From: an uncultured cyanobacterium
Lineage (GTDB): Bacteria > Cyanobacteriota > Cyanobacteriia > Cyanobacteriales > FACHB-T130
NCBI GenBank assembly: GCA_936920195.1
Contig: CAKZHE010000265.1
Location: 59,547-123,546, forward strand
DNA: 64,000 nt
Direction: 5' to 3'
This document shows positions 50,552 through 59,310 of this stretch, in pieces. How positions within the stretch are numbered: the first letter of the stretch is position 1; every line of letters begins with the position of its first letter. A model generated the notes under the pieces. The model ran no database searches, was not told the DNA's origin, and saw nothing but the letters and a program-made list of their open reading frames with translations. The translations under genes and the position numbers were made by a program.

Positions 50552-51088
50552 ATGGTTGCCCAACTAGAAACTCCAACTCTTAATCCTAACTATCGTCTCC
50601 CCCACACTGTCACTGGATTAGTCCAAGTCTTTACCTGCACCCATCGCAGCTTTTTTACTAGCGTGATGGCGCAAGCCCTGAGCATCGCTGGACATGGTAC
50701 GCCAGTGTTAGTGGTACAGTTCCTCAAAGGAGGAATCCGCCAAGGCAGAAAACATCCTATGCGGCTAGGACAGAATCTAGAATGGGTACGTTGCGACTTA
50801 CCCCGCTGTATTGATACTCCCCACCTGGATGAAGCCGAAGCCAATTCTTTACGAGATCTCTGGAAATTTGTCCAGGAGGAAGTTTTAACCGGGAAACATT
50901 CCTTAGTCGTGCTAGACGAACTCAGCCTCGCAATTAACTTTGGCTTGATTCCAGAGGAAGAAGTTGTAGAATTGCTAGAAAAACGACCAGCCCACATTGA
51001 TATTATTCTGACTGGCCCAGAAATGCCGCGATCGCTCCTGGAAGCTGCCGATCAAATCACGGAAATTCGCCGATCCCATAGTCCCTAA
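50552..51088 (+). CDS. CobO/BtuR-like P-loop protein with degenerate Walker A
   Basis: A 178-residue protein with the shape of the CobA/CobO/BtuR cobalamin adenosyltransferase family: ALSIAGHGTPVLVVQFLKGG, the Walker-B-like HSLVVLDELSLAINFGLI and RPAHIDIILTGPEMPRSLLE, AADQITEIR at the end. The P-loop expected at about residues 29-35 (family GNGKGKTT) reads CTHRSFF instead, so ATP binding by the usual means is doubtful. Annotated homologues in cyanobacteria are called P-loop NTPase family proteins. It may not be an adenosyltransferase; the function is unknown. ATG 50552 is chosen over an in-frame TTG at 50540. Confidence 0.75.
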   Translation: MVAQLETPTLNPNYRLPHTVTGLVQVFTCTHRSFFTSVMAQALSIAGHGTPVLVVQFLKGGIRQGRKHPMRLGQNLEWVRCDLPRCIDTPHLDEAEANSLRDLWKFVQEEVLTGKHSLVVLDELSLAINFGLIPEEEVVELLEKRPAHIDIILTGPEMPRSLLEAADQITEIRRSHSP

Positions 51089-51120
51089 TGAATCAAAAAA
51101 TCAATAACTTAATTATAATC

Positions 51121-51242
51121 CAATACAGTTCAGTTAACTAAGTTCGTAGTTGGGCTTCAGCCCTCTCCGGATTAGGGCTGAAGCCCAACTACGAACTTTG
51201 GCGTTCTTTTATTTATGACCACCTACTTACTGAACCGTATTG
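51121..51242. mobile_element. Family B MITE-like element, complete copy
   Basis: CAATACAGTTCAGTTAA at 51121-51137 pairs with TTACTGAACCGTATTG at 51227-51242. The interior has the GTAGTTGGGCTTCAGCCC hairpin and TTATTTATGACCACC. No clear target duplication is seen. It lies between the CobO-like gene and the hot-dog thioesterase, 13 bases before the latter's ATG, so it must hold or interrupt its promoter. Confidence 0.8.
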
Positions 51243-51255
51243 ATTTTTCATTCCG

Positions 51256-51657
51256 ATGACTTTTAATTATTTTCGCACAGTTCGCTTTCAAGATACTGAT
51301 GCCGCTGGCGTGGTTTATTTTGCCAATATCCTCGCCATCTGCCACGAAGCCTACGAAGCCTCTCTCGCCGCTGCTGATATCGATCTAAAATTATTTTTTC
51401 GCCATCCCGATTTTGCCCTACCAATTATTCATGCCAGTGCAGATTTTTTTCGTCCGATGTTTTGCGGCGATCGCCTTCTGATCCAATTAACGCCCCAATT
51501 ACTCACTCAGGAAAAATTTGCGATCGCCTACGAAATTTCCATTGCCGAAACCTTAGCAGCCAAAGCTACTACCAAGCACGTTTGTATTCATCCCGGCGAT
51601 CGCGCTAAAATTGCCCTACCAGATTGGCTATTGCAGTGGATTAAAGATATTGCCTAA
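51256..51657 (+). CDS. 1,4-dihydroxy-2-naphthoyl-CoA hydrolase (hot-dog thioesterase)
   Basis: A 133-residue hot-dog protein. FQDTDAAGVVYFANILAICH carries the catalytic Asp (Asp16) and the CHEAYEASL helix is typical of the 4HBT type; IHASADFFRPMFCGDRLLIQ follows. It matches the cyanobacterial DHNA-CoA hydrolase family (Slr0204 type) that removes CoA in phylloquinone synthesis, needed for photosystem I. No other men genes are nearby, as is normal in cyanobacteria. Another acyl-CoA substrate cannot be excluded. Confidence 0.88.
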   Translation: MTFNYFRTVRFQDTDAAGVVYFANILAICHEAYEASLAAADIDLKLFFRHPDFALPIIHASADFFRPMFCGDRLLIQLTPQLLTQEKFAIAYEISIAETLAAKATTKHVCIHPGDRAKIALPDWLLQWIKDIA

Positions 51658-51663
51658 AATTGG

Positions 51664-53334
51664 TTAACTACTTAACTTTTTGGCAACGTGAAATCCCACC
51701 AAATAAGCCGTCATTTGCGGACTAATCCGAGGCAAAGGAACCGATGACAAATCGGCAACATAGACATTATTTGAACCGAACAACTTACCTGTATCCGCAG
51801 GATTATTTAGTCCCTTATCAATCGCCTCTCCAAACAAACATCCCCCAGATAAATGCTGCTCAGACAACAAGAACTTTCGGCTATAAACCTCAACATAGCG
51901 ATCGACTTGACTGGCTTCGTAGGGAATTTTAGTCAACCAACGGAAGAAACACTTAAAGATTCCAGGTGGTTGTTTTCCCAAGCCATCTAAAAATGGTAAT
52001 TGCTTGGCAATCTCACTTTTAGCAACTACTTTATCCTGATTGAACTGCGAATTTTGGTCTTTGCCAAAAAAGTTCAATTCAATTGCCGAACGGTCATTTT
52101 GATAACTGCCATCAACCGCAGGGTTGAACTTGACAATTGCCGTAATTAAGTTGATATCTTCATGCTGCCACCCTTTGCCCTTGATCAGGTTAGAAAAGTC
52201 CCACCAAAAATTAATGATAAAATTGACAAACTGAATAAATATCCTCACCGCATTCTTGACCAGATAGAACAACCAAGGCACTCTGATGACTATCTTTTTC
52301 AACCAATTGGGCAGCAGAAAAGCTAAATAAAGATGGGCAATAATAAACCAGAGTTTTTCAAAGTTTCCCGAAAAGAAATCAAAGCAACAAACTGTCGCTT
52401 TTCCCTGGGTTTCCGGCTGCCATTCTGTGGTCGCAAATACCGGAATATAAACATCTCGCCCGGTGATTGCAATGCTATTATCTGGAATGTAGATTCCTAG
52501 GGGTAGAACAATATGATCGCTGACGTGCTGCCCAATAGCTTGATTATTTAGTTCCTCCCGATGAGGCCATAAAAGTCTAGGGGTAGCGGCTCCGGCACAT
52601 AATACTAGCTTGCCATCAGGGGCTAAAGACAAGAATTCTTTTGTCTTGGTATCAATGTATTGCACCCATACTCCAACGCATTGGGCTTTTCCTCCTGGTT
52701 CTGTAGTAAACTTGAGTTCCAGAACTTTACATCTAGTTTTCAATTCCACTGGTGGGTGAAACCAATCAACAATCGATACCCCGCTATTAGTGCGCTGCCC
52801 AAATTGGTCAAATTGAGTGGGGAAGAGGTGCAGTAAACCAGTATCGCTGACCCAAAAATTTGGAATATGGCAGGTTTTGTTATTACTGATCTTAAACCCA
52901 TTATTCTGCGCTACCTGGAGGACAGATTTGGTAATTGGGGATGGAGCTTGTTGGGGTTTAGGTCTGGTAAACTTGCCGTTTAATTCTTGCTTGAGTTTAT
53001 CCCAATACTCTACGGTTTGACCGATGTGGGTAGAAAGCCATTCCGAGGACTCATGGATCATGGTGTAGTTAATCGAACCACCACCGCCCATAGTACAGGC
53101 TCGCCCGGAGATGATGGGACGACCATCGGCAGTTAGGGCATTGTGCAGCTTAAAAACATTACCCTCGGCATAGGATTCAGTCCAGTTGTTCTGGTGAGTA
53201 ATGTCACTGGTGTAGAAGAAGTCTTCACCCTCCTCCACGACTAACACTCGCTCATTGCGAGGCTGCCCTAGATAGTGACTCAAAAACCCGCAAGCACCAT
53301 TGCCAGAACCAACTACGATCGCGTTGTAGGTCAT
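51664..53334 (-). CDS. GMC-family oxidoreductase
   Basis: A 556-residue FAD enzyme. The N-terminal dinucleotide motif VVGSGNGACGFLSHYLG replaces the usual GxGxxG with GSGNGACG. Family motifs follow: ISGRACTMGGGGSINYTMIH, VLCAGAATPRLLW, and the C-terminal NPADTGKLFGSNNVYVADLS with VPLPRISPQMTAYLVGFHVA, where the active-site His/Asn region lies. A hydrophobic, helix-like stretch (NWLKKIVIRVPWLFYLVKNA and IFIQFVNFIINFWWDF, about 345-385) is unusual and may bind membranes or a lipid substrate. The substrate is unknown (sterol or alcohol oxidase-like). A strong GGAGGGGG ribosome site precedes the ATG. Confidence 0.88.
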   Translation of the reverse strand: MTYNAIVVGSGNGACGFLSHYLGQPRNERVLVVEEGEDFFYTSDITHQNNWTESYAEGNVFKLHNALTADGRPIISGRACTMGGGGSINYTMIHESSEWLSTHIGQTVEYWDKLKQELNGKFTRPKPQQAPSPITKSVLQVAQNNGFKISNNKTCHIPNFWVSDTGLLHLFPTQFDQFGQRTNSGVSIVDWFHPPVELKTRCKVLELKFTTEPGGKAQCVGVWVQYIDTKTKEFLSLAPDGKLVLCAGAATPRLLWPHREELNNQAIGQHVSDHIVLPLGIYIPDNSIAITGRDVYIPVFATTEWQPETQGKATVCCFDFFSGNFEKLWFIIAHLYLAFLLPNWLKKIVIRVPWLFYLVKNAVRIFIQFVNFIINFWWDFSNLIKGKGWQHEDINLITAIVKFNPAVDGSYQNDRSAIELNFFGKDQNSQFNQDKVVAKSEIAKQLPFLDGLGKQPPGIFKCFFRWLTKIPYEASQVDRYVEVYSRKFLLSEQHLSGGCLFGEAIDKGLNNPADTGKLFGSNNVYVADLSSVPLPRISPQMTAYLVGFHVAKKLSS

Positions 53335-53458
53335 TTCCCCCTCCGATGATTTAGAAAAAACATGAGGAAAATTGCATTTTATCTATTTTGCCATAGAAGC
53401 GCGATCGCTTTATCAGCATTTCCTATTCTCAGCTTTTAAACAAGTGGGTTCAAATTTT

Positions 53459-53650
53459 TTATGTCACTAAACTGAGTAAAGATTTTTGGTTAAATTGGAA
53501 AACGTTATTTCTGGATCCTAAATTGACAGAAACGATGTTGTCACTGGCTAAAAAAGGCATCTCTTGACGACAGTGCATACAGAACCAGTAAAGACCCTGC
53601 CGCCTAGTGTGACGGAGTAATTGACCAGAGCAACAAGGACAAGTATTCAT
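53459..53650 (-). CDS. Small zinc-ribbon protein
   Basis: A 63-residue protein with CPCCSGQLL and FCMHCRQEM giving four cysteines spaced as a zinc ribbon. I recognise similar small cyanobacterial proteins of unknown function. The start at 53650 (MNTCPCC) is preferred to in-frame starts at 53671 or 53683. It is solitary, with 135 bases to the GMC gene upstream of the reading direction. Confidence 0.65.
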   Translation of the reverse strand: MNTCPCCSGQLLRHTRRQGLYWFCMHCRQEMPFLASDNIVSVNLGSRNNVFQFNQKSLLSLVT

Positions 53651-53841
53651 TTCCTGAACTCCAAATTGCATCCGTAGTTTCAACTAGATCAACCATATAA
53701 AGATTGTGTAGAGAAGTTGTGAATATTATCGATTATTAAGCCTTTAATTTAAAGATTTAACAAATTGTAAAAATCAAGCCAGTCACAGACAGAGAAATGT
53801 AAAGAAAACGATCGCTAAACTATCAGATATCTCCTTTAAAC

Positions 53842-54222
53842 TTACCAACCCAGGACAGCAGCAACTTGTTCAGCGAGGATTGTGGGGTCGAAAGGTTTGG
53901 CAATCACCGCATTTACACCCAGATCAGCAAAGCGCCGTTGGTCTGCCGCCTGTAACTTAGCTGTTAGCAAAATCACCGGAATGTGTTGAGTCGCCTGGTT
54001 AGTTCGTAGTTGCCGAAAAGTAGTTGTTCCGTCCATATCTGGCATCATTACATCTAGGAGAATGGCATCGGGTTGAGTTACTTCGGCTTTGACTAAACCC
54101 TCGTTGCCAGAACTGGCAGTAATCACTTCCCAACCGCCAATCATCTCTAAACAAAGTTGGGTGACTTCCCGGATATGTTCTTCATCGTCAATCACTAGAA
54201 TCTGTTTCGCAGTTGTTGGCAT
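53842..54222 (-). CDS. CheY-like single-domain response regulator
   Basis: A 126-residue receiver domain. It opens KQILVIDDEEHIREVTQLCL with the acidic pair, the phospho-acceptor Asp is in ILLDVMMPDMDG (Asp57 or so), Thr in PVILLTAK and Lys in VIAKPFDP. No output domain follows. It lies downstream of the hybrid kinase on the same strand, separated only by the heptanucleotide repeat, and is a likely phosphorylation partner. Similar stand-alone regulators in cyanobacteria act in phosphorelays. Confidence 0.92.
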   Translation of the reverse strand: MPTTAKQILVIDDEEHIREVTQLCLEMIGGWEVITASSGNEGLVKAEVTQPDAILLDVMMPDMDGTTTFRQLRTNQATQHIPVILLTAKLQAADQRRFADLGVNAVIAKPFDPTILAEQVAAVLGW

Positions 54223-54229
54223 TGCTATT

Positions 54230-54360
54230 TCCCTGTCTCCTATTCCCTATCCCCTATCCCCTGTCTCCTATTCCCTATCCCCTATCCCCTATCCCCTATC
54301 CCCTGTTCCCTGTTCCCTGTTCCCTGTTCCCTCTCCCCCCCCTGTTCCCTGTTCCCTATT
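54230..54360. repeat. Heptanucleotide (STRR-type) tandem repeat
   Basis: About 130 bases of seven-base units, first CCCTATC/CCCTGTC types and then CCCTGTT. Short tandemly repeated repetitive (STRR) heptamers are well known in filamentous cyanobacteria. It lies between the hybrid kinase and the response regulator and runs into the kinase's 3' end, so the last 20-odd codons (NREQGGEREQGTGNREQ type) are made from the repeat. Unit number is likely to vary and would change the kinase tail. Confidence 0.9.
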
Positions 54361-57300
54361 CTTGGCAAGCTAAAGAAAAAGCTGCTGCCGCTACCAAAAA
54401 CGCTTTCTGCCCAAATTTTCCCGCCGTGATGCTGGACAATGCTCCGACAAATGGCTAATCCTAGTCCAGTTCCCCCTTTTTGGCGAGAGTCGGAAGCATC
54501 AACTTGTTGAAAGCGCCCAAAAACCGATTCTAGTTTGTCGGCAGGAATTCCCCGCCCCTGATCTTTGACTTGAAAGAGGATATCGTCGAATTGCTGGCTG
54601 GCAGAGAGCCAAACAGTGGTTTCTGGGGGCGAAAACTTAATGGCATTACTGAGTAAATTAGTCAGGGTTTGCAAAATGCGATCGCCATCCACCAACAGGG
54701 TAGCGGCAAACGGCTCCACGACTAGGGTGACTCCGGCTTTTTCTGCCATAGGCTGCATTACCTCGACCGCTTGTAACATTAGGTGGCTGGCATCGCAGAT
54801 GGTTCTTTCCATACTGACTTTACCCGACTCAATCCGCTCAATATCGAGAATGTCGTTAATTAAGCGAACCAAGCGGTCAGTATTGGCGGCTGCAATTTCT
54901 AGCATTCGTTCGGCTTTGGCAGGATGAGCTTTGAGCAGTCCGCTGGCAAGCATTCCCAAGGCTCCGCGAATGGAGGTGAGGGGAGTACGCAGTTCGTGGC
55001 TGACAACGGAGACAAATTCGGACTTCATCTGCTCGATGGCTTGGCGTTCGGTGACATCTCGGAAGGTGAGGACTGCACCTACAATTGCCCCAGCTTCCCG
55101 AATCGGGGCGATCGCATATTCTACCGGAAAACTCGTGCCATCTCGACGGGGAAAGTTGCCCGCGATCGCTTGGTGGGATTCCCCTCTAGTCAGGGACAAG
55201 TCAATCAAACATTTGGGAGAAGGGGGCAAAGTGCCATCAGCGAGGGGGCGACATTGAGGCCAAATCAGATTCATGCGTTGGGGAATTGGGGCGGTGGACT
55301 CATATCCCAGCATCCGGGCAGCGGCGGGATTGATAAATCGGATCTGGCCTTGCAAATCGAGTCCGCAGATACCTTCCCCAACGGAATTTAAAATCAATTC
55401 ATTTTGATGCCAAAGGCGCTTGAGCATTTCTTCAATTCGCTTGCGATCGCTAATATTGCGTCCAATGATGATTTGACCGATAATGTTGCCACTGGCATCA
55501 GCGAGGGGAGACATGGTGAGGGAAACTTCAATCGGTTCGCCATCTTTGCGAATCCGAATGGTTTCGTAATTATCTAGCCGTCCTGCCTGCTTAATGGTGG
55601 CTAAAATTCGGGGTAGTTCATCTTGGTGATGGACAGGTATTAGTATAGATAGGGATTTACCCAGGACTTCAGCGGCAGAATAGCCATAGATTTTTTCGGC
55701 TCCGTGATTCCAACTCAGAATTATCCCATCTAAGTCAGAGCGAATAATCGCATCTCCCGATGATTCCAAAATGTCAGCCAGCGGCAGTTGCACTGATTCA
55801 GCAGATGGGTAATTGCGGAGACGATCTAGCGTTGGCAGCCCATTTTCCACCGTCAGGGGCGCTGATTGTGCTAAGTGGATGCGATCGCGCCCTGCGGCTT
55901 TAGCTTGGTACATTGCCACATCTGCCGCTAGGTAGAGTGCTTGCAGGTCTTGACCATCCTCTGGATACTGGGCAATTCCCGCACTGAAAGTCACGTGGAA
56001 TTTTTGACCGCTATCGCTGGTAAATTCCTCCTGGCGCATGGTTGCCAATAATTCACTCAAGCGCTTGGCTCCGTCAATCTTGGTCATGCTATACATTCCC
56101 ACCAAAAATTCTTCTCCCCCCCAGCGAGCTACGAAGTCCTCGGCGCGAAAGAACTGCTGCAAAAGTTTCCCAAATCGTTGTAAAACGCGATCGCCTGCGG
56201 CATGACCCCAAGAATCATTGATCTGCTTGAAGTGGTCAAAATCCAGCAACGCCAATGTGAATGGTTGCCGCTGGCGTTCGGCAAGATGCAAAAATTGCTG
56301 GATATCTTGGGTGAAACGGCGGCGATTGGTGACTCCGGTGAGCGGGTCATTTTCGGCGAGACTCCGCCACAATTGCACCCGTTCTAGGCGGTTGAGGATG
56401 CGCGTCACCAACTCTGGTTCCACAATCGGTTTGCTGGTGTAGTCGTCGGCTCCAGCCGCAAAGACTTGACGTACCATTTCCGCATCGGTGTGACAGGTAA
56501 GGAAAAGAACTGGCAATTGGCTCCAGCGCGGATCGTTCCGAACTACCTGACATAGTTCAATCCCATTGAAATCCGGCATTTCTACGTCCAAAATCAGCAG
56601 ATCGGGGGCGGTGGTGGCTAAGGTTTCCCAAAATTTTTGAGGGCAATCGAGGGTGATGACGCGCAAGCCCCAAGGTTCTAGCAAGTTTTTTAAGGTGGCT
56701 AGCACCAGGGGGTCATCATCAACAGCCAAGATTTTATACTCTGTGTGACTGATTTGATTGAGGACGCGGGTAACAGCATCAAGGGCTTGGGAGATAGGTA
56801 GGGGTTTTTGCAAAAAGGCTCTCCCCCCTAGACGAGCGGCAGTTACGCGGTCAACAAAGCTATCGCCCACGGCTAAAACTAGCACGGGGATGGGGGGCGT
56901 TTGACTGCTCAGTTCCCCTAACAGGTTAAAGCTGGCATCGGCAGGATCGGCAAAGGAAAGGTCGAGCAGCACCACATCAGGACGTTCAGCGGCGATCGCG
57001 GTTCTGGCTTCGGCGAGGCGGGAGGTAATTTTCGCTCGCAGTCCCCAACCGATGGCTTCTAGGGCTAGCTGTTGGGCAAATTGGCGATCGCTATCCATAA
57101 TTAAGATTAGGGGGCGATCGCGACTGGGAAGAGATTTTGGTAATTTTTCAACCGGGTGTTCTAGTTCCGGACGCAGTGCTGCCGTTAGTTCCCCTAGGCG
57201 GCTACTAAAATCAGCAATTTCTGACCAATGCCGGAATATTTGTTCAATTTCTTTGGCAATTCGAGAACCCTCAGTCAAGCCAAATGTCCCCAAGGAACCA

Positions 57301-58184
57301 GCGAGGATATGAGCTTGTTGTTCAGCTTTTTGTCGCGTTTTGCTAGCCAGTTTGCCCGTGCGTTGATAGGTCGCTGCCACTTGTTCCAAAATAGTCACTC
57401 GTTCTAAAATTGGCTCCTGAAAGCGCTGCCAAATTTGAGTTAATGCTTGCTGATAGTTCTTGGGGTGATGGTCATTTAATTTGCTAGCTGGGCTAGCCAC
57501 AGCAACTTCTAAAGGCTGGCAACGATAACCTAAACCATAGACGGTTTCAATTAGATCCGGCGCTCCGGCAGCTTTCAGTTTCATTCTTAACCCCTTGATA
57601 TGGGACCGAACTGTTTCCTCGGTGGGGATTTCTTCCAAAGACCAGAGTCGATCTAAAATGGCACTGCGGCTAAAAATGCGGCTGGGGTTGCGAAGAAAAA
57701 GTTCGATTAAGTGATATTCTTTGGGCGTTAAATGAATTAACTGTCCCCGATAGGTGACTTCACAGCGATTGCAATCAATCTGCAATTCGCCCCATACTAA
57801 GGCGGGGGATTGGAAGGTGGAGGCGAGCGATCGCCGCCACAGGGCGCGGAGGCGAGCAATTAGTTCTTCGACGCTGAAAGGTTTAACAATATAATCGTCA
57901 GCACCAACATTTAAGCCCTTAACTTTATCTGCCGTACCATCGGTGGCGGCAATTAGCAGAATTGGCATCTGGTAATCGCAGGCGCGTAATTGTTGGCAAA
58001 GGCTGATCCCATCTAGTTTCGGTAGATGGGTATTGAGCAAGACAGCATCGTAATTAGTTGTTTCTAGATAGGCTCTACCTGTTTGTCCATCCGCCACCAC
58101 ATCTACTAAAAAATGCTCCTTCACTAGAGCGTCTGCGATCGCTCTAGCCAGTACCCGATCGTCCTCAACGATTAGAATTTTCAT
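54282..58184 (-). CDS. Hybrid regulator: REC, winged helix, HPt, REC, REC, GGDEF, PAS, PAS, histidine kinase
   Basis: A 1300-residue cytoplasmic protein. Order: OmpR-like REC (1-120); winged-helix DNA-binding domain (about 128-222, LTPKEYHLIELFLRNPSRIF); HPt (about 250-345, His292 in AHILAGSLGTFGL); REC2 (about 365-485, DVVLLDLSF); REC3 (about 488-612, LLILDVEMPDFNG); GGDEF (about 620-780, GGEEF at 689-693); PAS (IRSDLDGIILSWNHGAEKIY); PAS (GICGLDLQGQIRFINPAAAR); HisKA with His1063 in SHELRTPLTS; ATPase domain. In REC1 the phospho-acceptor position 51 is Asn (LLNTHLPKLDG), so phospho-control there is probably lost. The last residues come from tandem repeat DNA. It probably integrates a phosphorelay, c-di-GMP synthesis and DNA binding; the target genes are unknown. 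Confidence 0.9.
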   Translation of the reverse strand: MKILIVEDDRVLARAIADALVKEHFLVDVVADGQTGRAYLETTNYDAVLLNTHLPKLDGISLCQQLRACDYQMPILLIAATDGTADKVKGLNVGADDYIVKPFSVEELIARLRALWRRSLASTFQSPALVWGELQIDCNRCEVTYRGQLIHLTPKEYHLIELFLRNPSRIFSRSAILDRLWSLEEIPTEETVRSHIKGLRMKLKAAGAPDLIETVYGLGYRCQPLEVAVASPASKLNDHHPKNYQQALTQIWQRFQEPILERVTILEQVAATYQRTGKLASKTRQKAEQQAHILAGSLGTFGLTEGSRIAKEIEQIFRHWSEIADFSSRLGELTAALRPELEHPVEKLPKSLPSRDRPLILIMDSDRQFAQQLALEAIGWGLRAKITSRLAEARTAIAAERPDVVLLDLSFADPADASFNLLGELSSQTPPIPVLVLAVGDSFVDRVTAARLGGRAFLQKPLPISQALDAVTRVLNQISHTEYKILAVDDDPLVLATLKNLLEPWGLRVITLDCPQKFWETLATTAPDLLILDVEMPDFNGIELCQVVRNDPRWSQLPVLFLTCHTDAEMVRQVFAAGADDYTSKPIVEPELVTRILNRLERVQLWRSLAENDPLTGVTNRRRFTQDIQQFLHLAERQRQPFTLALLDFDHFKQINDSWGHAAGDRVLQRFGKLLQQFFRAEDFVARWGGEEFLVGMYSMTKIDGAKRLSELLATMRQEEFTSDSGQKFHVTFSAGIAQYPEDGQDLQALYLAADVAMYQAKAAGRDRIHLAQSAPLTVENGLPTLDRLRNYPSAESVQLPLADILESSGDAIIRSDLDGIILSWNHGAEKIYGYSAAEVLGKSLSILIPVHHQDELPRILATIKQAGRLDNYETIRIRKDGEPIEVSLTMSPLADASGNIIGQIIIGRNISDRKRIEEMLKRLWHQNELILNSVGEGICGLDLQGQIRFINPAAARMLGYESTAPIPQRMNLIWPQCRPLADGTLPPSPKCLIDLSLTRGESHQAIAGNFPRRDGTSFPVEYAIAPIREAGAIVGAVLTFRDVTERQAIEQMKSEFVSVVSHELRTPLTSIRGALGMLASGLLKAHPAKAERMLEIAAANTDRLVRLINDILDIERIESGKVSMERTICDASHLMLQAVEVMQPMAEKAGVTLVVEPFAATLLVDGDRILQTLTNLLSNAIKFSPPETTVWLSASQQFDDILFQVKDQGRGIPADKLESVFGRFQQVDASDSRQKGGTGLGLAICRSIVQHHGGKIWAESVFGSGSSFFFSLPRIGNREQGGEREQGTGNREQGIGDRG

Positions 58185-58471
58185 ACTGGACGAACTGCGG
58201 ACAGAATTTTTAAACTTAAATGGTGGAATGCAATTGCTATTTAGAGCAATACCATACTCTTAAATATATAATCTTCCCAGATTTTGAATGAAATGGCTGA
58301 ACCGCACCCCTGCTGGAGGTACAGTCCAGTCACAGTTATTTTGCCCTAAGTGCTAATGACTAGCTATTCTTAGTTTGCAAAAACCAACCCACGACCTATT
58401 TTTGGTCATGTACTAAGTTTCTCAAAACAATGTGAATTTTTTGTGAATTTATGCAGGGATTTTGATTAAAA

Positions 58472-58888
58472 TTACTTATTAAATAGTAAAATTTCTTCAA
58501 GCAGGAGGCGATCGCAGGCCGAAATCTCAATTGCTAAGTCAGCTTGGGCTTGCTCGTTCAAAGAAAGTTTTCTATTTTGTTCAAATTTGAATTCGCGATT
58601 TAAAATCAAATTTTGACGCTTAAAGTTATTTTCCATAAAATTATTAGCTAGCTCGATAATATCTAGCTCCGGCATCAAATAAATCCGATTTCGCAACAAC
58701 CATCGACAAGTATCAGGATCGGTTTCAGCAATCCGGTAAAGTGCCACTTTTAAGGTTTCTTCAATATATTTAGGGCTAGGCAAAATAACTAGAAAATCTT
58801 TCAGGGCTAAAATCCATCTCAAATCTCTAGAACTTAAGACATCGATAGCTAATTCTAGGTGAGGTTTGGCATCAGCAATAATATTCAT
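58472..58888 (-). CDS. Unknown protein, 138 residues
   Basis: I do not recognise a family. The product starts MNIIADAKPHLELAIDVLSS, has a mainly helical look with KDFLVILPSPKYIEETLKVA and TCRWLLRNRIYLMPELDIIE, and ends ACDRLLLEEILLFNK. No signal peptide, membrane segment or metal motif is present. It is upstream of the hybrid regulator on the same strand (287-base gap without features) and is divergent from the MFS gene. Confidence 0.6.
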   Translation of the reverse strand: MNIIADAKPHLELAIDVLSSRDLRWILALKDFLVILPSPKYIEETLKVALYRIAETDPDTCRWLLRNRIYLMPELDIIELANNFMENNFKRQNLILNREFKFEQNRKLSLNEQAQADLAIEISACDRLLLEEILLFNK

Positions 58889-59017
58889 AAAAACTGCTTC
58901 TGATTAAAATCCCAATGCCGGACAGACTGACTAGCTTTTCAGTCTCTAGTCATTCTAGCAATTGAGATCGGTGGTTAAGTGCTGAAAGCAATATCCTTAA
59001 TGAAACCTGTATATAGG

Positions 59018-59057
59018 ATGAATGTGAATTTTCTGTGAAGCAAAAATTCACGTTCAT
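59018..59057. promoter_or_regulatory. 15-base inverted repeat between divergent genes
   Basis: ATGAATGTGAATTTT (59018-59032) and AAAATTCACGTTCAT (59043-59057) pair with one mismatch across a 10-base loop. It lies in the 422-base space between two divergent genes, not downstream of either, so it is more likely an operator, an RNA hairpin or a small RNA than a terminator. Related TGTGAATTTT words occur at 58430-58449. The rest of 58889-59310 shows no gene. Confidence 0.5.
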
Positions 59058-59310
59058 ATTATTTGGCTGGTTGCATAGGAGAGCGATCGCTAATTTCTAG
59101 ATTAAGATTCAATACATTCTCCACTACTTTAATTACTAAAAAGTTGCAAAACTTTGGCAAATTTAGGCCAAGCCATTCTCAAAAAATTGCTAGAGAGCGA
59201 TATAGTAGCTGTAAGACTAAAATTTAATTAATGTTACATCGCTGTTGTGGTAGCATCAGATAAGTTTGCGTTATAGTAACTTGCCATCCAGCATCTAGAC
59301 TAAAACTGCA

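Noticed and set aside
54089..54458. Plus-strand ORFs rich in SPIPYPLSP repeats
   Set aside because: They are translations of the heptanucleotide repeat and the antisense of the regulator and kinase genes.
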